From Lyngbya sp. HA4199-MV5 (lineage in GTDB: Bacteria; Cyanobacteriota; Cyanobacteriia; Leptolyngbyales; Leptolyngbyaceae): a DNA stretch of 64,000 bases. Positions 54,601 through 62,727 of this stretch are shown in pieces. The notes under the pieces were generated by a model that worked only from the letters and a program-made list of their open reading frames with translations, ran no database searches and was not told where the DNA came from. Numbering within the stretch: position 1 is the first letter of the stretch; every line of letters begins with the position of its first letter. Where the stretch lies: positions 1 through 64,000 of the forward strand of contig JAHHHL010000022.1 of NCBI GenBank assembly GCA_019359375.1, given 5' to 3'. Position numbers and translations under genes: made by a program.

Positions 54601-55407
54601 CGTAAATTTGGTCAATCCGCCTTTAACCAAAACTACATTCTTGAGAAAGACTCTCCTGTCTTCAAGATTCAAACTTTTGTCATGGATTGGCAAGAGCGCC
54701 ATACTCTGGTCAAAGCTGCTTTTCCACTGAACTTAAATGCAGACTACGCGACGTATGAAATTCCTTGTGGGGTGATTCAGCGCACCACGAAGCCAGAGAC
54801 TGCGGCTGAAAAAGCGCAGTGGGAAATCCCCGCTATGCACTGGGCAGATCTCAGCGACGGCAACTATGGCGTGAGCCTACTCAACGACTGCAAATACGGC
54901 TACGACGCGAAACCCAACCAACTGCGCCTCACCTTACTGCGCGGCTCTGAATTCCCCGATCCAGATGCTGACAAAGGGCATCACATGTTTACCTATGCGC
55001 TGTATCCCCACGCAGGCGACTGGAAAGCTGCTCAAACCGTCAAGCATGGCTACGAACTCAATATGCCGCTCATGGCACAGGTCATTCCTACCAGCGAAGA
55101 CGATCGCCCGAAAACCTTGCCTCCCACAGCCTCTCTTCTCGATCTGGGAGCCGACAATCTCGTGCTGATGGCATTCAAACAGTCCGAAGACTCGCCCGAT
55201 GAGTGGATTCTGCGCTGCTACGAGTGTCATGGGGAAGCGGCACAGCTAAACGTCCAGAGCGATCTGGGTTTGGCGTTAGGAGAGCGGGTTGATGTGCTGG
55301 AGCGATCGACCCACTCAGAGCCATCCCAGGCAACAGATACGAAGATACAGCCCTGGGAAATCGCCAGCTTCAAAGTCACGACTCATTCAGCCGATACCGA
55401 CTGCTAA
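51685..55407 (+). CDS. Alpha-mannosidase, GH38 family
   Basis: The 1240-residue enzyme removes alpha-linked mannose. Family motifs are GHAHLDMAWLWTVAETW (about 280-296), the EPVGGLWIEPELN loop, and the nucleophile aspartate in MAWLPDSFGF (about 395), followed by DYFVTQKLRWND. The C-terminal beta domains follow from about 755. Between about 532 and 630 the protein holds an insert of about 14 copies of a seven-residue repeat encoded by 21-base units, ending in a Pro/His-rich stretch. Known GH38 enzymes lack this. The frame stays open throughout. Confidence 0.92.
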   Translation: MDVQSVEPMTVVSNPVSAPGDRLSEAITRLRSLTQTSIQSGWRYCDADLPIAHATQPDTWHNWAIAPLNAKDHIAWTKGEHVRWLGQLVTVPHDLAGYPLEGLTLRLALTWWAIDAQIFVNGALVQAGDLFDCVTRICLSETVTPGDQFAIALRLVSPGHDDGALVRSVCHYESSDEHPEPSFIADELDILRLYLQTFAPEKLDLLAQAVTQIDWSTLPSPSAFSSLSNKLAQLLGKLKPASSASLAPSARKPFDQILAKLRDRLLPLSPLLKQRRIRLLGHAHLDMAWLWTVAETWNAAERTFESALNLQQDFPELTFCHSTPALYEWIEQNRPALFERIQQAIADGWWEPVGGLWIEPELNLISGESMVRQVLYGQRYFQEKFGSINRMAWLPDSFGFTWQLPQILKQGGIDYFVTQKLRWNDTTQFPYEVFQWQAPDRTKIFSLMSAPIGEGIDPIKMATYACEWETKTGIPDVLWLPGVGDHGGGPTRDMLEIARRWQRSPFFPQLEFSTALDYLQDLEAHYTPDAASSIPADVSNIVNAPQTITNEPQSITAEPQSIAAEPLSISRESQSVTSEPQNINVEPQSVTSEPQSINAEAQSINTEAQPFTSESQSINAEVQSINANSQNLELKTQNSRLFPPHTPHHTPHSLPLWHSDLYLEFHRGCYTTHADQKQFNRRSEQWLYQAELWASLATISAGVEYPKAELEDAWKKVLFNQFHDILPGSSITEVFDDANKAWRDVEQVGRDRIEQSLNAIASQISLPPSPHPNARAIVIFNPCNWERSAMVSTNITQKPTSAKMLTEFEDLEEGHFYDWQMCDLEGRVVEAPFCIFTKQIDSYGYGWGLTFLAENIPALGYRSFWVYPHPKQRIGKLPVEDPVLENEFLRVVVDQTTGELSSIFDKINQREVLSAPGNQLQAFRDEEQYWDAWNIDPNYEEKPLPSAETLEVYCWRTSVRQNNSLTNSVHVSRKFGQSAFNQNYILEKDSPVFKIQTFVMDWQERHTLVKAAFPLNLNADYATYEIPCGVIQRTTKPETAAEKAQWEIPAMHWADLSDGNYGVSLLNDCKYGYDAKPNQLRLTLLRGSEFPDPDADKGHHMFTYALYPHAGDWKAAQTVKHGYELNMPLMAQVIPTSEDDRPKTLPPTASLLDLGADNLVLMAFKQSEDSPDEWILRCYECHGEAAQLNVQSDLGLALGERVDVLERSTHSEPSQATDTKIQPWEIASFKVTTHSADTDC
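53281..53574 (+). repeat. In-frame 21-bp tandem repeat inside the alpha-mannosidase gene
   Basis: About fourteen units with consensus AGCATCAACGCCGAACCTCA (A) run in frame and encode QSI(N/T)(A/S)EP-type heptapeptides. The reverse complement TTTGAGGTTCGGCGTTGATG resembles the non-coding 21-bp units at 36926-37178. Confidence 0.9.
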
Positions 55408-55446
55408 ATTAGACCTAAGATCCGCTCACTTAAAAGGAGAAGGGCT

Positions 55447-55674
55447 GTGATCACGATCGAAGCGATTGCGACAGTCACACCAGAGGGCAAAGTGACCATT
55501 CAACTGCCAGCAACTGTTCTACCGGGGAACCACAAGCTGGTGCTGGTCATTGACGAACAACCCGTCACCGCTGAGAAACGCCCACCGTTTGATTTTCCAT
55601 TGATTCACGTTGACTCTTATCCTGCCGATCTATCGCTTCGACGTGAGGATATGTATGGTGATGATGGCAGGTAA
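55447..55674 (+). CDS. vapB: VapB-like antitoxin
   Basis: The 75-residue protein starts at GTG (AAAAGGAGAAG ribosome site upstream) and has an AbrB/VapB-like N-terminus (ITIEAIATVTPEGKVTIQLPATVLPGNHKLVLVID). A short C-terminal toxin-binding tail follows. The stop overlaps the following PIN gene, the usual antitoxin-toxin coupling. Confidence 0.7.
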   Translation: MITIEAIATVTPEGKVTIQLPATVLPGNHKLVLVIDEQPVTAEKRPPFDFPLIHVDSYPADLSLRREDMYGDDGR

Positions 55675-56116
55675 TCGCGTCTTCGTGGATACTAACATCC
55701 TTGTCTATGCCAGCATTCCTGAAACTCCGCTACACTCCGTTGCTCTAAATGCCATTCAAACCTTGGAGCAAAATGAAAAGGAACTGTGGGTTAGCCGACA
55801 GATTTTACGAGAGTATCTGGCAACCTTAACTCGCCCACAAGCCTTTGGAAGTCCGATTCCAATCGTCTTAGTTGTTGAAGAAGTGCGCCAGTTTGAGTCT
55901 CGTTTTCGGGTGGCGGAGGATAATGCTCAGGCAACAGCGAACTTACTGGCGCTGATGCAGCAAATTTCGGTGGGCGGTAAGGAGGTACACGATGCCAACA
56001 TTGTGGCGACGATGCAGGCATATGGCATTGACCAGTTGTTGACTCACAACACGATCGACTTTGCACGCTTTGCCACCCTAATTACCGCTCTGCCGCTGGT
56101 GAATGCTCAGGTGTAA
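55661..56116 (+). CDS. vapC: VapC-like PIN-domain ribonuclease toxin
   Basis: The roughly 151-residue PIN protein has the first acidic motif VFVDTNILVYAS, the second acidic residue in WVSRQILREYLA, and the third motif VHDANIVATMQAYGIDQLLTHNTIDFARF, all intact. Alternative starts are ATG 55655, 55661 or 55664; all overlap the antitoxin. PIN toxins cut RNA and are held in check by VapB. Unlike the copy at 37.4 kb, this pair is complete. Confidence 0.8.
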   Translation: MMAGNRVFVDTNILVYASIPETPLHSVALNAIQTLEQNEKELWVSRQILREYLATLTRPQAFGSPIPIVLVVEEVRQFESRFRVAEDNAQATANLLALMQQISVGGKEVHDANIVATMQAYGIDQLLTHNTIDFARFATLITALPLVNAQV

Positions 56117-56228
56117 GTTACGTGCTCATACCCTGTGCGTTAGTGCGTTAGCGATCGCCAACAGCACCTTACGACCTAACTGCCACCTGTAGGGACATGT
56201 AACGTCCCTACTTTTAACATCCCGATCT

Positions 56229-56360
56229 CTAATCTTCGTGATCTTCAAACGGGTCATCCAACGCCTTCGACGGGGGACCAAACGCCGTGTAGATGGCGTA
56301 TGCTGTCAGACCAACCAGCGTCGCGCAAATCGAAATATTAAGAGCTGTTGCGGGTTCCAT
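56229..56360 (-). CDS. psbN: PsbN, photosystem II assembly protein
   Basis: This 43-residue membrane protein ([20 protein letters not shown], then [23 protein letters not shown]) is PsbN, a single-helix factor for photosystem II assembly. Family hallmarks are the N-terminal MEPAT and the GPPS...L.DPF tail. It lies divergent from psbH, the conserved cyanobacterial arrangement. It is too short for most ORF lists but unambiguous. Confidence 0.96.
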   Translation of the reverse strand: MEPATALNISICATLVGLTAYAIYTAFGPPSKALDDPFEDHED

Positions 56361-56439
56361 ATGCGAAAAAAATTATGAGTGCATTGCCATATAATGTTAC
56401 AAACAATATACATGTTCTGTCGAGCTATATAGGTGACTC
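56361..56439. promoter_or_regulatory. psbN-psbH divergent promoter region
   Basis: This 79-base AT-rich gap separates the two divergent photosystem II genes, and both promoters must lie in it. It includes the AT-rich TGTTACAAACAATATACATG stretch, a likely -10 area for psbH. Confidence 0.5.
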
Positions 56440-56643
56440 ATGGCACAGCGGACTCGGTTAGGAGACGTTCTTAAACCCCTGAACTCTGAATACGGTAAGG
56501 TTGTACCCGGTTGGGGCACGACCACGTTGATGGGTGTTTTTATGCTGCTTTTTTTGGTATTCCTGCTGATCATCTTGCAGATTTACAACTCTTCGCTCTT
56601 GCTGAATGATGTCGATGTGAATTGGACAGGTCTGGGTGGCTAA
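56440..56643 (+). CDS. psbH: PsbH, photosystem II 10-kDa phosphoprotein
   Basis: The 67-residue protein ([61 protein letters not shown]) is PsbH. It has one membrane helix and helps stabilise photosystem II and CP47. The typical PGWGTT entry to the helix is present. The length is as expected. A strong terminator follows, so it is a short transcription unit. Confidence 0.97.
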   Translation: MAQRTRLGDVLKPLNSEYGKVVPGWGTTTLMGVFMLLFLVFLLIILQIYNSSLLLNDVDVNWTGLGG

Positions 56644-56681
56644 GCGCGCTCAATCGTAACAATCTGACCGATACTTTGGCT

Positions 56682-56706
56682 TCCCGGCTTGACCGGGATT
56701 TTTTAT
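56682..56706 (+). terminator. Rho-independent terminator after psbH
   Basis: TCCCGG pairs with CCGGGA around CTTGA, followed by a T-run (TTTTTT), 39 bases after the psbH stop. Confidence 0.85.
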
Positions 56707-56713
56707 GGCGTTC

Positions 56714-56842
56714 TAAGGGCTGTCATCAATTACAACTACACATGCCTCTTAGAAAGGGTTCCAGCCCTTAGCCTGGTGTGTTGGGGCGGGCGCGACCATA
56801 CTGATACCGCGAGATTTTGGAGCTAATTGATAACGCGCCCTA
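56714..56842. mobile_element. MITE-like element, copy 1 (129 bp)
   Basis: Ends AAGGGCTGTCATCAATTA and TAATTGATAACGCGCCCTA are imperfect inverted repeats. A near-identical element of the same length lies at 62862. No coding capacity. It sits between psbH and tatA. Confidence 0.75.
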
Positions 56843-57004
56843 GATTAAGTCGCACAAAGGACGGAGGGCGATAGACTAGACACGGTAGGCTACACATGAT
56901 GGCGCGATTTGTATCAAGTCTAGTTATATAGGTCCAGCTTACAAGTCTACGCCTTGAGTCGAGTCTGCGTTCTTAGCCAGCAAGCATTTGCAGGAGGCGA
57001 TACG

Positions 57005-57343
57005 GTGAATATTTTTGGAATTGGCTTGCCAGAGATGGCAGTCATTATGGTTCTGGCTCTGCTCGTCTTTGGACCCAAGAAATTGCCCGAAATTGGTCGC
57101 AGTATGGGTAAAGCCATTCGTGGCTTCCAGGAAGCCTCCAAAGAATTTGAGGCAGAGTTTAAGCGCGAAGCCGAACAGATCGAACAGGCGGTGAAAGCCC
57201 CGATGGAAGCTACGTTAGAAACACCCTCTCAGCCAGCATTGTCCCCTGCTTCTGAGCCAACGCCGATCGCCGAAGAGACCCCAGCCACAGACGAAAGCGT
57301 TGCCGAAGCCGAGAAGGTCGCCACACCCAGCGAAGTCAGCTAA
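57005..57343 (+). CDS. tatA: TatA/E-type twin-arginine translocase subunit
   Basis: The 112-residue protein starts at GTG, with AGGAGG upstream. It has the TatA pattern: a short hydrophobic helix (FGIGLPEMAVIMVLALLVFGPKKLPEIG) followed by an amphipathic helix (SMGKAIRGFQEASKEFEAEF) and a Pro/Ala/Glu-rich tail. TatA forms the pore for folded proteins such as the Tat-exported peroxidase EfeB. TatC is not in the window. pth follows after 34 bases. Confidence 0.93.
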   Translation: MNIFGIGLPEMAVIMVLALLVFGPKKLPEIGRSMGKAIRGFQEASKEFEAEFKREAEQIEQAVKAPMEATLETPSQPALSPASEPTPIAEETPATDESVAEAEKVATPSEVS

Positions 57344-57377
57344 TGTTGCTTGTACCGAATTTGCCTGGACAACGCCC

Positions 57378-58007
57378 ATGACAGCGGGGACGATCGCACA
57401 ACCTGTTATCCCTCAACTGATTGTTGGGTTGGGCAATCCGGGCGCAAAGTACGATCGCACCCGGCACAATATTGGCTTTGAGGCGATCGATGCGTTAGCT
57501 AAAACCTGGCAGATCAGCCTAACAGAAAATCGGAAATTTCAGGGGTTTGTAGGCGAAGGGATAGCGGCAGGAAGCGTCAAAATTCGTCTGCTCAAGCCCA
57601 CCACTTACATGAATAACTCTGGACAAGCCATTCGCGCTCTTACCGACTGGTATAAACTGCCGCCAGAATCGGTGCTGGTGATTTATGACGATATGGATCT
57701 CCCGGTGGGCAAGTTGCGGTTGCGACAGTCAGGCTCGGCAGGTGGACAGAATGGGATGAAATCGGCGATCGCCCACCTTGGCACCCAAGCCTTTCCTCGC
57801 CTACGCATTGGCATTGGCAGTGCTAAAGAAGAACAACAGGGGAATGCCGTGGGTCACGTCTTGGGTCGGTTTTCGCCTACAGAAGCTGAGGTTATAGCAG
57901 AGGTGATGCACCTTGTTGTTGGCGCAGTGGAACTCAGTCTCAAGCAAGGCGTGGAGAAGGCAATGAGTTTGTACAATAACCGGACGATCGCACAGACATC
58001 CTCTTGA
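57378..58007 (+). CDS. pth: Peptidyl-tRNA hydrolase
   Basis: The 209-residue enzyme frees tRNA from stalled peptides. It has the Pth motif IVGLGNPGAKYDRTRHNIGFEAID with the catalytic histidine, then LKPTTYMNNSG, YDDMDLPVGKLRLRQSGSAGGQNGMKS and FPRLRIGIG. The ATG at 57378 is chosen before the family start; an upstream frame overlaps tatA. It is a core gene, probably co-transcribed with tatA. Confidence 0.95.
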   Translation: MTAGTIAQPVIPQLIVGLGNPGAKYDRTRHNIGFEAIDALAKTWQISLTENRKFQGFVGEGIAAGSVKIRLLKPTTYMNNSGQAIRALTDWYKLPPESVLVIYDDMDLPVGKLRLRQSGSAGGQNGMKSAIAHLGTQAFPRLRIGIGSAKEEQQGNAVGHVLGRFSPTEAEVIAEVMHLVVGAVELSLKQGVEKAMSLYNNRTIAQTSS

Positions 58008-58141
58008 GTAGCGCCTGAGTAGCGTGGGATAACCATCTGAACGCCTGGTATGGTGAGGCTTCCGTAAAGCAGTGCCATCGCTGCCTGGGCAAAATACGCT
58101 AAGATTCCATGCAACCGTCCCTAGAAGTATGTCCCAGAAGT

Positions 58142-58534
58142 ATGTCTATGACCGGGCAGTCATTCTCAGACAACCAGCAGCTACTGACGACACTGGTACA
58201 GGCAACCGTTGAACTGGTTCAGTTAAACAAGCAGTACAGCCAAAAGCTTGACGCAGTTGAGACCAAAATCGATACGTTTGAGATCAAGCTTGACGCAGTT
58301 GAGACCAAAATCGATACGTTTGACATCAAGCTCGGAACGTTTGACGCGAAAATCGAAGCCATTGCCGATCAAATTGGCAAACTGACGGAATCGATGACTG
58401 CTTTTCGCCTGGATCTCGACGACATCAAGGAAACTACTCGACAACAAGCTGAGACGGCAAAAGCTCAGGCTGAGACTGCTAAAGCTCAGGCAGAAAGCGT
58501 CTCGCAATTGATTGCTCTGTTGGGGAGAAGATGA
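58142..58534 (+). CDS. Coiled-coil protein with internal 14-residue repeats
   Basis: The 130-residue protein contains repeats DAVETKIDTFEIKL / DAVETKIDTFDIKL / GTFDAKIEAIAD, then a second repeat AETAKAQAETAKAQAES. The DNA has a 42-base tandem copy at about 58247-58330. It is a parallel coiled coil like those in membrane-associated or phage tail proteins. No family was recognised. ATG 58142 is preferred; the frame extends to 58109. Confidence 0.6.
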   Translation: MSMTGQSFSDNQQLLTTLVQATVELVQLNKQYSQKLDAVETKIDTFEIKLDAVETKIDTFDIKLGTFDAKIEAIADQIGKLTESMTAFRLDLDDIKETTRQQAETAKAQAETAKAQAESVSQLIALLGRR

Positions 58535-58597
58535 GGTTATGCTGGTTAGCTTCGATCGCGCTCTGTAACATGTACTTCTGACACAACACAAACTATC

Positions 58598-58861
58598 GTG
58601 GGTTCTCGCCGCTTACCTGAAACTACTGCACATGTTCGTATCCTGCGTCAGTCCTGGCAGCAGGGCAAGATTGAAGGCGAAGTCAGCGCAAACCAGTTCG
58701 AGTGGCAATTTCAGTGGTGCTTTCAGCGGGGCGAACTGTCTGTCGAGCCGTCGCTGGGTCGTGCGCTCATCAAAGAACCGTTGGGTCGTTTTTTAGAGCA
58801 GCGTGATTATCAGCTAGAGCCGGGAGCCGATTATTTCTTTACAATTCGGGCGGATGTTTAG
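58598..58861 (+). CDS. DUF3146-like small cyanobacterial protein
   Basis: The 87-residue protein (GSRRLPETTAHVRILRQSWQ, GKIEGEVSANQFEWQFQW, PSLGRALIKEPLGRFLEQRDY) matches a small cyanobacterial family I recall as DUF3146. GTG start. Function unknown; it is widely conserved and core. Confidence 0.7.
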   Translation: MGSRRLPETTAHVRILRQSWQQGKIEGEVSANQFEWQFQWCFQRGELSVEPSLGRALIKEPLGRFLEQRDYQLEPGADYFFTIRADV

Positions 58862-59021
58862 CCGTGTGAAGACTTAGCGTTGCTTAAGTGTTCTGTCCAC
58901 CAAAGCTATTCGAGAGGACATGAGAGCGCTAGGCTATAAAGAGTCCGTAGATCAATGTAAGCTACTTGACAGTCACAGTATCAGTAGCTTGAGCCAAGTT
59001 TGCTAGAGGAGCGATCGTGCC

Positions 59022-59546
59022 ATGTTTGGCTTCTTGCCTAGATTCATCCGTTATAAGCAGCGCCGCTTTCAGTGCTCCTTAGCCAGAACCTATCAGGCGC
59101 TCAGTTCCGCTTCGGTGGATGATCTGTGGCAAAAAATTGTCGATTTAACGGACGTATCGTGGCATCCGCTCATCGCCAGTACAAATGTGCCGCGTGGGTT
59201 AGTCGCCAAGCCAGGGCTGATTTATCAAGCGGTTACCCGGATGAGTCCAATCCCGATTCAGATTTTTGTCGAACGGGTGCGCCCAGGTGAGCTATTGAGT
59301 GTACGCATTCTGGTGCTGCCAGGGCTAGAAGAACAGGTCACGTATCAGGTAAAATCAACGGTTTGCGGCACCTGTGTTTCTTACTCGGTCACACTCAGAG
59401 GCTGGCTCTCTCCGGTACTCTGGTCATTTATGCGCCCCTATGCCGCACGCGTCGCATCTGACCTGGTGCAGGCGGCAGAGCAAAAAGCGTTACAAGCTGT
59501 ACCTGAAAAACTAAAGCGATCGCGCCAAAGCTGTCTCGATTTTTAG
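59022..59546 (+). CDS. SRPBCC-fold protein (START-like)
   Basis: The 174-residue protein has a START-like pocket domain: SSASVDDLWQKIVDLTDVSWHPLIASTN, PIPIQIFVERVRPGELLSVRILVLPG, YSVTLRGWLSPVLWSFMRPYA and a C-terminal helix (ASDLVQAAEQKAL). SRPBCC proteins bind lipids or hydrophobic ligands. No ligand is evident. It lies between core genes in the same direction. Confidence 0.7.
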   Translation: MFGFLPRFIRYKQRRFQCSLARTYQALSSASVDDLWQKIVDLTDVSWHPLIASTNVPRGLVAKPGLIYQAVTRMSPIPIQIFVERVRPGELLSVRILVLPGLEEQVTYQVKSTVCGTCVSYSVTLRGWLSPVLWSFMRPYAARVASDLVQAAEQKALQAVPEKLKRSRQSCLDF

Positions 59547-59618
59547 GTCGTTCCCACCACTCACGCTACAGGGGCGATCGCTTAACGGTAAGATCATTCA
59601 AGCTTCATTGTTTTTAGA

Positions 59619-59676
59619 CCCGATTTTTGCACTCCCGATTATTGCACGCCCGATTATTGCACGCCCAATTTTTCAC
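59619..59676 (+). repeat. 15-bp tandem repeat before mrp
   Basis: CCCGATTATTGCACG is repeated twice perfectly, with two degenerate copies. It lies in the mrp leader. Confidence 0.7.
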
Positions 59677-59693
59677 CAGAGCCAGGGTTCACT

Positions 59694-60767
59694 ATGCCGA
59701 CATGCCTTGATACCAGTTCTGTGCTTGAAGTCCTCAAGCCCGTACAAGACCCTGAACTCAATAAGAGCCTGGTAGATCTGAACATGATTCGCAACGTAGC
59801 GATCGTGGACGGCAACGTAAGCTTTACGCTCGTGCTGACGACACCCGCCTGCCCCCTGCGTCAGTTCATCGTGGAGGAATGCGAACGAGCGGTGAAAACC
59901 CTGCCTGATGTCAAAACTGTCAGCGTTGATGTGACGGCTGAAACACCACAGCAAAAGGGCTTGCCCGATCGTACTGGCATTGATGGCGTGAAGAATATTC
60001 TGGCAATCTCCAGTGGCAAAGGTGGAGTCGGCAAAAGCACCGTTGCCGTGAACGTTGCCGTTGCGCTGGCGCAGTCTGGGGCAAAGGTCGGGTTGATTGA
60101 TGCAGACATTTACGGTCCTAACGCACCCATGATGCTGGGCTTAGAGGGTGCCCAGGTGATGGTACGGCAAGCAGGCTCTCAGGGTGAAGTGCTGGAACCT
60201 GCGTTTAATCACGGAATCAAGCTGGTGTCGATGGGCTTTTTGATTGACAAAGATCAGCCCGTCATTTGGCGCGGTCCAATGCTGAATGGGGTCATTCGTC
60301 AGTTTCTCTATCAGGTAGAGTGGGGCGATCTCGATTACCTGATTGTGGATATGCCACCGGGAACCGGAGACGCGCAGTTAACGTTGGCGCAAGCCGTACC
60401 GATGGCAGGTGCCGTGATTGTCACCACCCCGCAAAGCGTGGCGCTACTCGATTCTCGTCGCGGCTTGAAGATGTTCCAGCAGCTTGGTGTGCCTGTGCTG
60501 GGCATTGTGGAGAATATGAGCTACTTCATCCCACCCGATCTGCCCGACAAGCAGTACGATATTTTCGGTTCGGCTGGTGGCGAAAAAACAGCCCATGAGC
60601 TGCAAGTGCCGTTATTAGGCTGCATCCCGCTAGAGATTTCGCTACGTGAAGGGGGCGATCGCGGCATTCCTATCGTTCTCGCAGCGCCTGAATCTGCGTC
60701 TGCCAAAGCGCTTACCGCGATCGCTGAACGAATTGCAGGCAGAGTTTCGGTGGCAGCGCTAGCGTAG
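59694..60767 (+). CDS. mrp: Mrp/NBP35-family iron-sulfur cluster carrier ATPase
   Basis: The 357-residue protein has an N-terminal DUF59/MIP18 domain (VLEVLKPVQDPELNKSLVDL, TTPACPLRQFIVEECE). A P-loop ATPase follows (AISSGKGGVGKST at about 105-117, DADIYGPNAPMM, DYLIVDMPPGTGD). Mrp/ApbC proteins assemble or carry 4Fe-4S clusters, central for photosystem I. CPxC-type cluster ligands near the C-terminus were not evident. Confidence 0.9.
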   Translation: MPTCLDTSSVLEVLKPVQDPELNKSLVDLNMIRNVAIVDGNVSFTLVLTTPACPLRQFIVEECERAVKTLPDVKTVSVDVTAETPQQKGLPDRTGIDGVKNILAISSGKGGVGKSTVAVNVAVALAQSGAKVGLIDADIYGPNAPMMLGLEGAQVMVRQAGSQGEVLEPAFNHGIKLVSMGFLIDKDQPVIWRGPMLNGVIRQFLYQVEWGDLDYLIVDMPPGTGDAQLTLAQAVPMAGAVIVTTPQSVALLDSRRGLKMFQQLGVPVLGIVENMSYFIPPDLPDKQYDIFGSAGGEKTAHELQVPLLGCIPLEISLREGGDRGIPIVLAAPESASAKALTAIAERIAGRVSVAALA

Positions 60768-60943
60768 GAAAAGTTGTTGGTTGTTGGTTGTTAGAAGGAG
60801 CCAGAAGCCAGGAGTCAGAAGTCAGGAGTTAAAGGGTAGAAGAAGTTTTAAGCTGTTAGTTGTTAAAAGAAAGCTAACTGCTGAATGCTGACTACTGCTG
60901 GCTCAAGCAAATCATAACCCCTCACCCCTCTCTCCTCTCTCTC
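60768..60943. repeat. Simple-sequence gap between mrp and rodA
   Basis: This gap is composed of GTTGTTGGTTGTTGG-type and GGAGTCAGAAGTCAGGAGTT-type repeats plus CCCCTCACCCCTCTCTCC. No gene. Confidence 0.6.
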
Positions 60944-62221
60944 ATGTTGCAAAAATCACCTCGTCGCATTCGTTGGAAATCGCTGGTGCAGCCCTGGCAG
61001 CATACCGATTGGTTGCTGTTTGTGTTGCCTGTGGGTCTGACGATTTTCGGAGGGGTCATGATTCACAGCACAGAGCTAAATCAGGGCTGGACAGATTGGT
61101 ATCAGCACTGGATTATTGGCGCGATCGGGTTTGTGATGGCTCTGGCGATCTCGCGTATACGGTACGATAATTTAATCCAGGCTCGCTGGATTGTCTATGG
61201 CATCACCAATCTTTCGCTCTTAGCGGTGATGTTTCTGGGTACATCGGCTTTGGGGGCACAGCGCTGGATTACGATCGGTGGCTTTAACATTCAGCCGTCA
61301 GAATTTGCCAAATTAGGGGTTATCGTTGTTTTGGCAGCCATTTTGAGCGATCGTGCCGCCTCTACCCTGCCCGTGTTAGTGAGAACTTTAGCCATTACAG
61401 CCGTGCCTTGGGCGCTGGTCTTTGTGCAGCCAGACTTGGGCACATCGCTGGTGTTTGGAGCCATTACGTTAGGCATTCTTTACTGGGGCGATGCGAATCC
61501 TGGCTGGCTGCTGTTGCTGGTGTCGCCACTGTTTTCAGCCATTTTGTTTAATCTCATCGGAGTCTCGCCCTGGTTTATCGGGTTACTGGCTATCTGGGTT
61601 GTTTTGACGGGGATTGTTGGCTGGCGGACGTTGCCGTGGCATCGGTTTGGAGCCGCGGGTGCGCTCGTGGTCAACCTGATTGCAGGCGAACTCGGTCATC
61701 TAGCCTGGGGCATTTTGAAAGACTATCAAAAAGATCGGCTCACGCTCTTTCTGGATCCTGACAAAGATCCACTGGGGGGAGGGTACCACCTCATTCAGTC
61801 ACGCATTGCGATCGGGGCAGGCGAACTTTGGGGGCGGGGACTGACGCAAGGCACGCAAACCCAGCTCAACTTCATCCCTGAACAGCATACCGATTTTATT
61901 TTTTCAGCGATCGGCGAAGAACTGGGCTTTGCTGGCTGCTTTCTGGTTTTGCTGGCGTTTTGGCTGATTTGCCTGCGGATCATTATCATTGCTCAAAATG
62001 CGCGGGATAATTTCGGCTCCCTCCTCGCGATCGGAGTGCTGTCAATGCTAATCTTTCAAGTTGTCGTGAACGTCGGCATGACGATTGGTCTCGCGCCTGT
62101 TACAGGCATTCCGCTCCCGTGGATTAGCTATGGTCGCTCGGCACTGCTCACAAACTTTGTGGCGATCGGGCTGGTGCAGTCGGTTGCAAATTTCCGTCAG
62201 CGCTTGAACTTTAGAGACTGA
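60944..62221 (+). CDS. rodA: RodA, peptidoglycan polymerase of cell elongation
   Basis: The 425-residue SEDS protein polymerises peptidoglycan with a class B PBP. Typical features are about ten helices, IGGFNIQPSEFAKLGVIV, VQPDLGTSLVFGAI, IQSRIAIGAGELWGRGLTQGTQTQLNFIPEQHTDFIFSAIGEELGF and the C-terminal VTGIPLPWISYGRSAL. Length and motifs are normal. It is a core gene. Confidence 0.95.
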   Translation: MLQKSPRRIRWKSLVQPWQHTDWLLFVLPVGLTIFGGVMIHSTELNQGWTDWYQHWIIGAIGFVMALAISRIRYDNLIQARWIVYGITNLSLLAVMFLGTSALGAQRWITIGGFNIQPSEFAKLGVIVVLAAILSDRAASTLPVLVRTLAITAVPWALVFVQPDLGTSLVFGAITLGILYWGDANPGWLLLLVSPLFSAILFNLIGVSPWFIGLLAIWVVLTGIVGWRTLPWHRFGAAGALVVNLIAGELGHLAWGILKDYQKDRLTLFLDPDKDPLGGGYHLIQSRIAIGAGELWGRGLTQGTQTQLNFIPEQHTDFIFSAIGEELGFAGCFLVLLAFWLICLRIIIIAQNARDNFGSLLAIGVLSMLIFQVVVNVGMTIGLAPVTGIPLPWISYGRSALLTNFVAIGLVQSVANFRQRLNFRD

Positions 62222-62529
62222 GGTGGAAAAGATAAAGTGGAAAGGATAAAGGCTAAAAGCTAAAGGATAAAAAGAAGAAACGATAGCCTGTAGGAGGGAG
62301 AAGGCAGGAGGCAGAAGGCAGAAGGTAGTGTGGAGAAAGGCTTTCAGCGCAACGTTGGGAATGAGAAGGTGTATTTCATTTCGCCGCAAGCTGCTGTAAC
62401 AGCGAGAAGATAAGCAACAAATTTTTAGCCTTTAGCCTTTATCCCTTAGCCTTTTTTAGCCTTTAGCCTTTATCCCTTAGCCTTTATCCCTTATCCTTTA
62501 ATTTAGTCCTTCTCACCCCGCAAAACGCC
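62222..62529. repeat. Simple-sequence intergenic region before ndhS
   Basis: Repeats AAAGGCTAAAAGCTAAAGGA and CCTTTAGCCTTTATCCCTTA form most of this 308-base gap. No gene is supported; the ndhS promoter should be at the right end. Confidence 0.6.
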
Positions 62530-62727
62530 ATGATTCTTCCCGGTTCTGCTGTTAAGGTTATCAATGCAGAAGATACGTACTATGCGTTTCAAGGCTTAGT
62601 GCAGCGAGTCTCTGACGGTAAGGCTGCTGTACTTTTTGAAGGTGGCAACTGGGATAAACTCGTCACGTTTCGTTTAGCAGAGTTAGAAGAAGTAGACATG
62701 TCGGCTGGCAAGAAGAAGGGAAAATAA
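62530..62727 (+). CDS. ndhS: NdhS, NDH-1 ferredoxin-binding subunit
   Basis: The 65-residue protein ([47 protein letters not shown]) is NdhS, the SH3-like subunit of cyanobacterial NDH-1 that helps bind ferredoxin. The size and the EGGNWDKL segment are typical. It allows ferredoxin-dependent cyclic electron flow, relevant to the iron-stress remodelling in this window. Confidence 0.9.
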   Translation: MILPGSAVKVINAEDTYYAFQGLVQRVSDGKAAVLFEGGNWDKLVTFRLAELEEVDMSAGKKKGK